Positions 9,758-18,600 of a DNA stretch of 20,460 nucleotides are shown piece after piece. The position numbers and the translations under genes were made by a program. Position 1 is the stretch's first letter, and the number at the start of each line of letters is the position of its first letter. The notes under the pieces were generated by a model that was not told the origin of the DNA, made no database searches, and saw only the letters and a program-made list of their open reading frames with translations. The stretch is from Haplomitrium mnioides (taxonomy: Eukaryota > Marchantiophyta > Haplomitriopsida > Calobryales): assembly GCA_049999725.1 (NCBI GenBank), contig JBNGIS010032725.1:1-20460 (forward strand), read 5' to 3'.

Positions 9758-9858
9758 GTTAGTTTCTTCGCTAGCTGCCATTTAAATGTTTTATCCCCTT
9801 GCACAAAAATCGAAACGAAAACAATACAGAGTGATAAAAACATTAATAAAGGTAGAGT
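9758..9858. repeat. 101-bp insertion unique to array unit 2
   Basis: Units 1, 3 and 4 read CTATACTATATTATTA at this place. Unit 2 has about 101 extra bases between CTATACT and ATATTA. The flanks form a short inverted pair (ATACT / AGTAT). It could be a small insertion (MITE-like) or material lost from the other units. I recognise no family. Confidence 0.6.
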
Positions 9859-10329
9859 ATATTATTATTTCTACATAAATAAAATCAAACTTCTAATTTA
9901 TCATTACATTATTTTTATCTTTTATTTTATTATTCTTATTATTATTTTTTTTATAAGAGCTCAGCAGCAACCTTGTCCCGATCCAACCTGGCTCCTCATT
10001 TCACTCTCACAAGATCTCCATGTATCAGCAGCCCATAACAATCACTCTTCTTCCTCAGGTTCATGAGACTAATGTCTTCAATTTCCTCAAACTCCTTTGA
10101 CACAACACCTCTCACGCTCTGTTCCACTGGATCAGGGGGTTAATCTTCCAATTTTCTTTTCTACATCCCCAACAAGGCCTCCACAAGCCAACATCGTACA
10201 AGAATGCTCATCAACCATACCGTCTAGATGAAGTAAGATGCTTCAAATTCTTGTTGAGGTTTTAATCCTATTGGAACTAATCAAGCTCTCAATAAAGCAT
10301 TCAGCATGGTTTACTAAGGTCTGTCATTT

Positions 10330-10667
10330 CTTTGATTTTCTTCTTCAATAGTTTCTGCTTGAGCAAGAGTGCGTGGTTGACCTTGTGGACGTGGGAAATT
10401 TGCAATCATGTGACTAAGTTATCGACAATAAAAAATCCTCTACTTTGTCGTAGATGCTCACGCTTTACATCGGTGCTTGCCACTCTTTGCAGTACATCAA
10501 TCTCCATGGGTATAACCTCATTTGGTGGCACACAAACATTTGGTAAAGCTTGTTGTAGACGTGGGCTAACTTCAATAGTCGCTAGCAATGAGTCGTATTG
10601 TTTAGCCATGCGCATTGCTTCTTCTAGTTGAGAGGGCTCTCTCATTGTCACTTTTATTCTAGTGCAA
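10330..10667 (-). pseudogene. gag C-terminal fragment, array unit 2
   Basis: Same Gag block as unit 1 (MREPSQLEEAMRMAKQYDSL). A one-base loss in the A-run near 10435 shifts the frame inside the knuckle, so it reads past the stop of the other units and ends at 10406 after FFIVDNLVT. The sequence retains the cysteine/histidine codons of the knuckle in a different frame. Confidence 0.72.
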
Positions 10668-11239
10668 GACCATTAGATTAGTTTTATTGCTTTCTATTTT
10701 ATTTTATTTTTATACTTTTTAAATTTTTATTTCTATCCTTTTGCTTTTCCTTACTCCTACCACTATACTATATTATTTTACATAAATAAAATCAAACTTC
10801 TAATTTATCATTACATTATTTTTATCTTTTATTTTCTTATTATTCTTTTTATTTTTTTTGTTATAAGAGCTTAGCAACAACCTTGTCCCGATCCAACCTG
10901 GCTCCTCATTTCACTCTCACAGAATCTCCATGTATCAACAACCCATAACAATCACTCTTCTTCCTTAGGTTCATGAGACTGATGTCTTCAATTTCCTCAA
11001 ACTCCTTTGACACAACACCTGTAACACTCTATCTCACTAGATCAGGGGGTTAATCTTCCAATTTTCTTTTCTCTATCCCCAACTGGGCCTTCACAAGCCA
11101 ACATCGTACAAGAATGCTCATCATCCATACAGTCTAGATACAATAAGATGCTTCAAATTCTTGTTGAGGTTTCAATCCTATTGGAGCTAATCAAGATCTC
11201 AATAAAGTGTTCAAAATGGTTTATTAAGGTGTGTCATTT

Positions 11240-11572
11240 CTTTGATTTTCTTCTTCAATAGTTTCTGCTTGAGCAAGAGTGTGTGGTTGACCTTGTCGAC
11301 GTGGGAAATTTGCAATCATGTGACTAAGTTATCGACAATAAAAACATCCTCTACTTTGGCGTAGATGCTCACGCTCTATGTCGTTGCTTGGCACTCTTTG
11401 CACTGTATCAATCTCCATGGGTAGAACCTCATTTGGTGGCACACAAACATTTGGTAAAGCTTGTTGTAGACGTGGGCCAACTTCAATAGTCGCTAGCAAT
11501 GAGTCGTATTGTTCAGCCATTGCTTCTTCTAGTTGAGAGGGCTCTCTCATTGTCGCTTTTATTCTAGTGCAA
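11240..11572 (-). pseudogene. gag C-terminal fragment, array unit 3
   Basis: Same Gag block, with three codons missing after LEEA (LEEAMAEQYDSL) compared with unit 2. It ends with CFYCR and the same TAA stop as unit 1. Sharing this stop indicates that it was already present in the founder segment. Confidence 0.72.
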
Positions 11573-12139
11573 GACCATTAGATTAGTTTTATTGCTTTTT
11601 ATTTTATTTAATTTTTATACTTTTTAAATTTTTATTTCTATCCTTTTGCTTTTCCTTACTCCTACCACTATACTATATTATTATTTCTATATAAGTAAAA
11701 TGAAACTTCTAATTTATCGTTACATTATTTTTATCTTTTATTTCCTTATTATTCTTATTATTGTTTTTGTTATAAGAGCTTAGCAGCAATCTTGTCCCGA
11801 TCCAACCTGACTCCTCATTTCACTCTCACAGGATCTCCATGAATCAACAACCCATAACAATCACTCTTCTTCCTTAGGTTCATGAGATTGATGTCTTCAA
11901 TTTCCTCAAACTCCTTCGACACAACACCTGTAACGCTCTGTTCCACTAGATCAGGGGGTTAATCTTCCAATTTTCTTTTCTCCATCCCCAACTAGGCCTC
12001 CACAAGCCAACATCGTACAAGAATGCTCATCAACCATACCGTCTAGATAAAGTATGATACTTCAAATTCTTGTTGAGGTTGTAATCCTATTGGAACCAAT
12101 CAAGCTCTCAATAAAGCATTCAACATGGTTTACTAAGGT

Positions 12140-13013
12140 GTGTCATTTCTTTGATTTTCTTCTTCAATAGTTTTTGCTTGAGCAAGAGTGCGTGGTTGAC
12201 CTTGTCGACATGGGAAATTTGCAATCATGTGACTAAGTTATGGACAATAAAAACATCCTCTACTTTGGCGTAGATGCTCATGCTCTACATCAGTGCTTGG
12301 CACTCTATGCACTGTATCAATCTCCATGGGTATAACCTCATTTGGTGGCACACAAACATTTGGTAAAGCTTGTTGTAGATGTGGGCTAACTTCAATAGTC
12401 GCTAGCAATGAGTCGTATTGTTTAGCTTTTGCTTCTTCTAGTTGAGAGGGCTCTCTCATTGTTACTTTTATTCTAGTGCAAGACTTTAATCCTTGAACAA
12501 AGCGATCTAAAGCTTCTCCCTCACCCATATTAGGAGTTTGTATAATGATATTCTAAAATTACGTGACATAGTTTCTTGCTATATCAAGTTGCTTTGATTC
12601 TGCCAAACGAGCTCTTCCCGCATTTGAAGCATTCAAAACCCTAAATCTAAGATTCACCACTTCTTTTAACTCTTGTGAAGAAGCAATTGGAGCAACCATT
12701 CGACGTTGAGCTTGCTCAATTGAATATCTCCACCAAGTTTTCCCCACTCCCTCCAATTCACTTGCAACAAATAGAATTTTTTGACCATCCTCTCTTATGT
12801 TGGTAGCCTCAAAATATTGCTTGCAATCGAATTAGAAATTCTCAGATGTGGCAAGAACCGTCTTCTCATCACATTCTTTGGTTTGAGAAACCACACATGA
12901 ACTTCTTCTTGAAAATATGCCCTCTTTACTATTTGCATTTGAACTTCTTAAAGATGAGAAAGATGTTCAATTTTTTGTTGCATTGTTTGCATCATTGCTT
13001 CTTGATTCTTCAT
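12140..13013 (-). pseudogene. Ty3/gypsy gag pseudogene (longest copy)
   Basis: Begins at an ATG (13011-13013) about 18 bases after the primer binding site, the expected place for gag. Minus-strand fragments follow in order: MKNQEAMMQTMQQKIEHL, a Gln-rich N-terminus; a frameshifted stretch; YFEATNIREDGQKILFVAS and EGVGKTWWRYS, the TWW block of the capsid domain; LRFRVLNASNAGRARLAES; ARNYVT with two stops at about 12553-12561; MGEGEALDRFVQGLKSCTR; then LEEAKAKQYDSL, and CFYC with a stop at 12238-12240. Gag is the structural capsid protein of the element. The whole Ty3/gypsy capsid layout is present, but at least four stops or frameshifts kill it. It joins directly to array unit 4. Confidence 0.85.
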
Positions 13014-13030
13014 TCTACTAAAAAGAGTTA

Positions 13031-13043
13031 TGGCTCTGATAAA
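13031..13043 (-). other. Primer binding site (initiator Met tRNA type)
   Basis: The minus strand reads TTTATCAGAGCCA, matching 11 of the 13 bases of the common plant PBS TGGTATCAGAGCCA-type sequence, which pairs with the 3' end of initiator methionine tRNA. It lies two bases or fewer from an LTR end (CACA) and just upstream of gag. Confidence 0.7.
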
Positions 13044-13553
13044 TGTGAAAGAACTCAAATGCCAACTTCCAAAAGAGTAACAACTTGAAGATAACTCCAA
13101 TAGAGTTATAGAGCTCTAAGCCCATAAGCAAACCAAAGCCAAGCAACCAAAGAGCCAAATCGAATTGAGAAGAACTCCAAAAATGAGAAGAGGGGCTATG
13201 AAGCTCTTCTATTTATACAAGAGAAGAGGGTGTCATCCCTCTTTCTTCACTTACAAGTAACTTCTAATTTCAACTCTAAATTGATCACATAGAAGTCACT
13301 TCTAATTACAACCCTCAAACTCTAAAAGTAGCTTTGAATGTAAGTAATCAACTCTAAAAGTGACCCTCTACCACTTCTTTCACTCCTCTCTATTTTCTTG
13401 TAAATAGCACAACATCATGCTTGTACTATTACATAGCTAGAAACTATGTACTTCATAGTTTAAATTTGTACTTCATTTTTAATTTCATTTTTGTTACTCT
13501 AATGTTCAAGAAATAGTCAATGTTGACTCTAGATTATATGATTATACAACACA
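13044..13553 (-). mobile_element. 5' LTR of the gag-bearing element (~510 bp)
   Basis: On the minus strand the segment starts TGTGTTGTATAATC and ends CTTTCACA immediately before the primer binding site. The ends form a 4-base TGTG/CACA inverted pair. A TATAAATA box (13210-13217, minus) puts transcription start about 140 bp before the LTR end, a normal layout. The right boundary (13044) is well supported by the PBS; the start is chosen only by the TGTG match. No second copy of this LTR is in the window. Decayed pol sequence lies upstream of it on the same strand (14350-14720). Confidence 0.5.
13210..13217 (-). promoter_or_regulatory. TATA box in the 5' LTR
   Basis: The minus strand reads TGTATAAATAGAAGAG, a strong TATA match, inside the inferred LTR and about 200 bp upstream of the gag ATG. 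Confidence 0.55.
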
Positions 13554-13623
13554 ATACTAGCATAGTGTGAGATAAATCTGGTCAAAACTCTTGAAAAGCG
13601 ATAACTCAAATAAACAAACATAA

Positions 13624-14001
13624 TCTTACACTAGAACAAACAAACAACCCACTACTATACCTATAAGAGAAAAGAAAAACTTTTATTTAGAAGATGATTC
13701 ATCATATAAAGATGATACTAACTACGACCAAGAAAGTCATGAAGAAGATTACCTTGAATTCTACAACCAAAACTAGAAGTTGAAGATAGCAGAGTTTGAA
13801 AATGTACTATCAAAATTTACTCTAAATAATCCAAAAATTATGAAGTGATACTTCATAATTCACCCTCTTGAAACTTTAAGAAACAAGAAGCCTATAAGGC
13901 TTACAGACTGGAAGTATTCTTGTTCAATGGAGAAGTATGAGGATTCCAACAAAGAAGAAGAAGAACCAAGAGTGAAATGTCCTCTAGAGGGATTTAAATG
14001 A
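13624..14001 (+). pseudogene. Unrecognised decayed acidic frame
   Basis: Plus-strand frame open from 13624 to a TGA at 13999-14001, broken by stops at 13774-13776 and 13846-13848. It reads with a Glu/Asp-rich middle (YLEDDSSYKDDTNYDQE) and ends with a Lys/Glu cluster followed by PRVKCPLEGFK. Three runs in one frame across AT-rich sequence suggest former coding sequence rather than chance. I do not recognise the family; a mobile-element or viral-like structural protein relic is possible but not shown. Confidence 0.3.
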
Positions 14002-14039
14002 GCCACTTATTGGCCTTTTCCAAACTACCAAAGTATAAT

Positions 14040-14165
14040 TGCTTTTAATGAAGTGGTATAAGATTATTTGACTATGAAATTACTATTAGTGAAGTTGTAT
14101 AAGGTCAGTTTTAGTGTTGAAAAGTGAAGTAACTTGCAAGCAAATGAAGTAGTATAACACCTTCT
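14040..14165 (+). repeat. Three short TGAAGTNGTATAA repeats
   Basis: TGAAGTGGTATAAG, TGAAGTTGTATAAG and TGAAGTAGTATAAC occur at about 14049, 14090 and 14145, separated by 40-55 bp. The surrounding sequence is AT-rich with no gene seen. Confidence 0.5.
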
Positions 14166-14349
14166 TCTCAAGTATAAAACCAATGACTTTGTTTCCCAAC
14201 TCTTTATTCTGAAGTTGAGGAATGCATTTCTTGACATTTGGTTGGTTTTGTTGATTTTCTATATTAGCATTTGATTGGTTCACTCTATTAGAGTTAATCT
14301 TTTGGTTGTTACTTATTTGTCTTTCATCTTTGAGTTCTTTTATATCAAT

Positions 14350-14720
14350 ATTAGAGCTTTATAAATTTACATCAAAAATTTGCCAACAACCACTTCAAAG
14401 ATCCAACTTAGAAAAAAAAATATGCACCATTCAATTGATCTATCAAATTTATTACCAAGAAGCAAAAAGTAAACGCTTCCTAACATGAAGTGCTAAATTA
14501 AATGAAATCGTTTTTCAAGAAGCTTTGTCAAGGTTTTGCAAAGCTCTTTCAATTCTTGTGAGGATACTTGACATATAGCGTGACTGAAAAACAATACTTT
14601 CTAATATCAACTCAATTTGAAATAGCATTTCTCAGTCATTGAGTAAGTCTTTTGGCAAGTCATTCGAAAACACATCTACAAACTCTTTCAAAATGTCATC
14701 AACCAAATTTGGTGTGTGTT
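14350..14720 (-). pseudogene. Decayed Ty3/gypsy pol (linker and RT start)
   Basis: On the minus strand, VDDILKEFVDVFSNDLPKDL (about 14645-14708) matches the conserved segment just before the reverse transcriptase in Ty3/gypsy pol. After several stops, LIDQLNGAYFFSKLDL, a stop and SGCWQI (14378-14453) match the first RT aspartate block (LxGAxYFSKLDLxSGYxQI). The RT remainder, RNase H and integrase are absent. It is separate from, and more decayed than, the pol at 3286-5816. Its upstream side may merge with unrelated sequence near 14720-14845. Confidence 0.7.
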
Positions 14721-14724
14721 GCAG

Positions 14725-15095
14725 CCTCTTGCAAGTATTCAGGATCAAATTACTCTGATCTAGCATCGAACCCACAGGGAGCAGTGTCAATCTGAGCTGT
14801 TTTCTATGATTTCTGCAGTTTCCAGTTGTTTTGGACAGGGACAACTGAACACACCCGAGTACCAGGCCCTTATGACCTTGGTCACTTACTCTCCCTTCTC
14901 TCTCTCACTCTCATTACTAACAAATACTACAATGACACTGAGGCTCCTCCCCACTGCCACCTAGCATTTGTTAGAACAGGATTTTAAGATCAGCCACTCC
15001 AGAAGACTGGAATATTTCAATACAGCATTCCCTTCAAGCAGACTTTAAGCTTGGGAAGATGAAGAACCTTCATCCACAGATTTGCATGGGAAATC
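14725..15095. other. No gene seen
   Basis: No recognisable coding sequence apart from an upstream extension of the frame that carries the pol linker (to 14844, minus). The sequence contains CT-rich runs near 14889-14915. It directly precedes long repeat B. Confidence 0.4.
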
Positions 15096-15117
15096 TGGGG
15101 ACAGCCTTCTATCTTTC

Positions 15118-15318
15118 CTAGCACTCCTTGCTGGGATTACAATTTAAAACATCCCACAGATCCTCAATTTCGAATTCAAAGTCTGGATTCTCTAGCAGAA
15201 TGCATCCAGGTACTCCCTTGACCTGCCCCTCTCTAGAGCAATCTTTCTCTGATTTCACAATTAACAAATCTGCCTTGCTCCTGTCATCACAGCCTGCCTT
15301 ACCATCTTGTTTCAACAA
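15118..15318 (-). other. Small minus-strand frame conserved between repeats A and B
   Basis: The 66-codon frame contains GQVKGVPGCILLENPDFEFE and DLWDVLNCNPSKEC, ending at a TAG. The matching part of repeat A (about 5838-5960) gives the same peptide end (LWDVLNCNPSKEC and the same TAG) but with a stop inside. It starts at a non-ATG codon or needs an upstream exon. It may be a relic of an element protein. No family is recognised. Confidence 0.3.
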
Positions 15319-17070
15319 TCATACTGCTCCTTGCAATTCACTCCAAGGAACAGGGTATTCTCAAAGAAAAATTATAAACTTTATAAATCTCACAAATGAA
15401 TCTTTACAATGAGAATTTTTGCCCAAGAGAAGGGGGACCCCACTACTGGTCTTATACTCCTTTCCCTTTCAACTGATTTCTAACTAACCTCTGTATAGGA
15501 ACCTATTGTTCTGCCTCTAATCATCCTAATCTGATTGCTACACTAAGCTAATTTACAGATAACTACATAATTAGATCACCTATCTATTGCTACTAACTGT
15601 CAACTAAATATTAATCTATAAATAAACTCTAAAACTAATACTCTAATCACTATTTCACCTGATTACGTCCAGCCCAAATGTGCAAACTTCCCTTACAGCC
15701 TTCTTGGGATTCAGTTGGAACTGCTATTCCTCCACAACTGTCTACATGCTCGTTACAAGAACCTCCTAAGGTCCTTGCCTTCACTAAAACCTGCTAACTC
15801 TTCAAATCTCTTGTTATAAGGACTACTTGCAGCTCCCCCCCATTGGAAGTCACTTCTTCGTATCGTCGTAGAAGAACAATGCATCCATCCTCGTTTAACT
15901 TAACTCGTCGAAAGCTCGAGGTAAGAACAATGCACGCCCGGGCTTCCTTCACTAACTTGTGTAAAAGTTCGATGTAAGAACGACAAAGAAACATCTTTGA
16001 CACCAGCTCCCTTGAATTTTCCGCACACACCCGTCGAACTTTCATCTGGCTCATCCACCCGTTTCGAACTTTCCCAAAACGCTCGTCGAACTTTCTCAGA
16101 GCATCTGCAGGTCCATTTCGAGCTTTCCCAACTCATCCTTTTCCCAGTCTGGATCTTCGATAGATCACTCTTTCGGCTGTTCATTCATTGCTCCCTTCAA
16201 TTCCGGTAGAACCTCCCATCGGATCCCTCTTAAGCTGTCAGCCCACTACGGATACCCACACTGACACCTCGCGGACGCACGGATCCCCACTTTGGAACTC
16301 CCATCGGAACCACCTTAGCTGCATTTCCCACTTAGGAAGGTTCAGTTCCGCTCTGTTCTTCGTAACTCCTGCCGCTCGATATAAGAACTACGCGCATTTC
16401 TTTGAACTTAACTTTGAAATAGTTCGTTATAAGAACTATACATAGCTCCTTTTGAAATTAACCTCCTCCTCGCTCAAACAATTCCGCGCAGCATCCGTTC
16501 AAAGCTTCTGTTCGTAGTGGCGTTCGCAGCAGAGGATTCTTCGGTTCATGGGATTCGTTTATTCGCAATTGTTTGCAGAAGGACGATCCCTGGTAGATTC
16601 GCAGGGCTATTTCGCCTGGTAGGGAGGCTTCTTCACAGCTTAATCGATTTCACACATCAGGACGATCTCTCTGTCACGGACGATTCTTCGTAGCAGGGGC
16701 ATTCAACACGGAATCGATTCATAGGGCTGCCTCGCAGCCGGTTCTTCTTCTCTTAGCATTTGTCGCAGGTCGTTTGTACTCAAGGCTTCCTCACGGCACA
16801 TTCCTTCATCACATCTGGAATTCCTCTTCGCAGGGATACTCCCCTTACATTCCTATTCGCAGTTCTTCTTTCACAGCCGGGACCTTCTTCTCCATCGCAG
16901 GTCAATCAATTCCAGCAGGCCCTTCGTCGAATTCGATTCTTCATTCGAATGTCGCAGCAGGGGCTCACAGGTCTGCCTTCATTTACTCGATTTCAAATCG
17001 GACAGCACATCCTTGTTATTCGAAATTTCCAGCGCGACAGAAAGGGGCTTTGCAGCACAACATCGCAGGT

Positions 17071-17730
17071 TCAAGGTGGTCCATTTGTCAGTCCCTCTGA
17101 CCTCTTCCTTGGTCTCCGAACTTCACAACTTTTTGAAACGTACATCTGAGGCTGGAAACCACGCAACCGAGCACTGCTTCTTGTAACAAAAGTTTGTGTC
17201 GCAATAACTGGACTTGGAGGATCTCTGGTGCCAGTCTGAGGTACCTGAGTACTCCCTACTTGTGCAGCAATAGCATCACAAAAACTGACCAGAGTAGGAT
17301 CCATTTGTGAAAGCATGCCATGAACCGCATCTCGTAAGGCACAAGCTTTGCTGACAATGCGAGCTCCCTGATAATCGTCACCATTGTAAGCTTTTGCATT
17401 ACTAGGAATCAGTTCAACATCCTTCAAGAAAGAGTCACATGTCAAATATTGTCCACTGTCCACTCGCTGCAACAACGTTGTCACATCCATAGGACTCTGC
17501 ATAATTGTGTGATAGTCTGGCGCATCCTCCTCAAGAATTAGATAATGAAATATGCTGTACCGCTTTTCATACAGTAGCCTATTACAAATGTCCCTTATGC
17601 ACATTCTGAGCCGTCGTATGGCATGGCCTTCTTCTCCTTCGGATCGCAGCATCGCAGAGGAGTTCTTCATCAAGCGATTCTTCATCGCAAAGCTTCCTTC
17701 CAAACATTCGTTTCCTGAGCCTAGTCGCAT
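17071..17730 (-). CDS. Chimeric bromodomain ORF, captured ATAD2-like gene fragment
   Basis: Open frame of 219 codons from the ATG at 17728-17730. Residues 1-36 are encoded by long-repeat sequence. From about residue 37 (17622) it reads as a bromodomain of the plant ATAD2-like (CDC48-related, AAA ATPase plus bromodomain) type: RRLRMCIRDICNRLLYEKR, DAPDYHTIMQSPMD (ZA loop), RVDSGQYLTCDSF, then NAKAYNGDDYQGARIV, with the acetyl-lysine-binding Asn at residue 116, and HGMLSQMDPTLVSFCD. After residue 152 comes a basic, Ser-rich tail (TRSSARLR, RRPRKR) as in the family's C-terminus. Bromodomains read acetylated histones. The AAA ATPase part is absent. The stretch has no introns, which fits capture from spliced RNA, but the source gene is not here to compare. 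It sits in one of two repeat copies only. Expression is unknown; several ATGs lie upstream of the start. P109 replaces a usually hydrophobic helix position. Confidence 0.75.
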   Translation of the reverse strand: MRLGSGNECLEGSFAMKNRLMKNSSAMLRSEGEEGHAIRRLRMCIRDICNRLLYEKRYSIFHYLILEEDAPDYHTIMQSPMDVTTLLQRVDSGQYLTCDSFLKDVELIPSNAKAYNGDDYQGARIVSKACALRDAVHGMLSQMDPTLVSFCDAIAAQVGSTQVPQTGTRDPPSPVIATQTFVTRSSARLRGFQPQMYVSKSCEVRRPRKRSEGLTNGPP

Positions 17731-18150
17731 GCTGACTGATACTCGCAAGGCTTCGCAGCAGATATCTCTTCGTCAGCAATTCGGAGGCTTCGCATCACAT
17801 GGCTGCCTCGCAGCCGATCCTTCTTCGATTACAGGGGATTCATCGTCGCCATGCACCCTTTCTCAAAGCCATAACACAGGAAATCCACACATACGTTCGC
17901 GAGTCGCCCTGGCCTCTGCAGAATGGGGATTTAACCCCATATATTTACCGCGCTGCTGTACGAGTCGTATATAATGATGTCGCTCATCCTCATATATATG
18001 ACAACCCCTGCAATTTCTCTTCTTTCATCAAGTCCATAACACTGGTGTCGTCAATTTCCTTCAATACAGAGTCTGTAATGCTCTGTTCCACTGGACCCGA
18101 GGGTTATTTCTCAATTTTTTCTTTAGTCCATCCCCAACTGGGCCTCCACA

Positions 18151-18600
18151 GTGTGCGCCGATTTCCCTCCCACTTTACTCAAACCTATAATTAGGTTAAT
18201 CCAAACAACTAAGATAGAAATCTCCTTTGGTAAATTTTTCTCTACAGAAGTGACATGCTAAGTTGACGCAAACATCTTCACCAATTGTTGCCATATGTTG
18301 TTTGAAAAAGTCAGCACTTTGTATAATAGCTTCAATTTGTCTTTTTGTTTGATTAACCTCATAAGTGGATTGAATTTCAAACTTAAACAAACCGAAAATC
18401 ATTCATGTTGCACTGGAGCAACTACAAACTGCACAATTCTGAATACTAATGTCCAATCTTAGAAGAAATGAATTTTAAGTTGGGAGCATCTTGTGCTTTG
18501 AATTTTTGGCAAAATCTATTCAAATAAAATTCTCAAAACCACAACAATCCACCAATAATATTTGACAAGGCTGATATTTGCATTTAAATGAATTCGTAGG
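18151..18600 (-). CDS. Unrecognised small ORF with CxxC motif (18196-18402), spacer
   Basis: A 68-codon minus-strand frame at 18196-18402 starts at ATG and ends at TAA. It contains NQTKRQIEAIIQSADFFKQH and a Cys pair (ACHFCREKF) plus a third Cys (YLSCLD) at its end. A candidate 3' splice site (TTTTTGTGCAG-like, near 18430) lies upstream, so it could be the last exon of a minus-strand gene or a retained fragment. No family is recognised. The rest of the interval is AT-rich without other signals. Confidence 0.2.

Larger units (their letters stand above)
8741..12481. repeat. Tandem array, four ~0.9-1.0 kb units
   Basis: Units start at GACCATTAGATTAGTTTTATTGC: 8741-9656, 9657-10667, 10668-11572, 11573-12481, that is 916, 1011, 905 and 909 bp. 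Each holds an AT-rich TTTATTTTATTTTAT block, the right end of the long repeat (to CCTCCACA), a ~150-bp spacer, and on the minus strand a gag C-terminus with zinc knuckle. By eye the units are about nine-tenths identical. Unit 2 carries an extra 101 bp at 9758-9858. The common junction joins the AT-rich side to the codon run for SCTRIKVT of gag, which at 12482 continues into the unduplicated gag. So the array was made by duplication of one gag/LTR chimeric segment. Confidence 0.9.
15096..18150. repeat. Long direct repeat B (~3.1 kb, LTR-like)
   Basis: Begins TGGGGACA and ends CCTCCACA, parallel to repeat A. 15096-16362 aligns with 5817-7344; 18000-18150 aligns with the A end. It carries the TAAGAAC units (15740-15985), GAACTTTC motifs (16036, 16066, 16088), many TTCGCAG motifs (16520-17815) and the TATATAA box at 17968-17974. 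Between about 17074 and 17622 it holds foreign coding sequence (bromodomain fragment) absent from A. The five bases outside the ends (AAATC / GTGTG) do not match each other, nor do those of A with B in any pairing, so no target-site duplication is seen. Rearrangement or decay is needed if it is an LTR. Confidence 0.6.

Noticed and set aside
12846-13088. 80-codon plus-strand frame near the PBS
   Set aside because: It is antisense to gag and the PBS; Phe/His/Leu-rich from AT-rich sequence.
16760-17149. 129-codon plus-strand open frame
   Set aside because: Ser/Phe/Gln-rich reading of the TCGCAG-rich repeat with no conserved counterpart in repeat A.
17552-18194. Plus-strand open frames of 130-140 codons in long repeat B
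   Set aside because: They overlap the bromodomain frame or the repeat end and show no motif.
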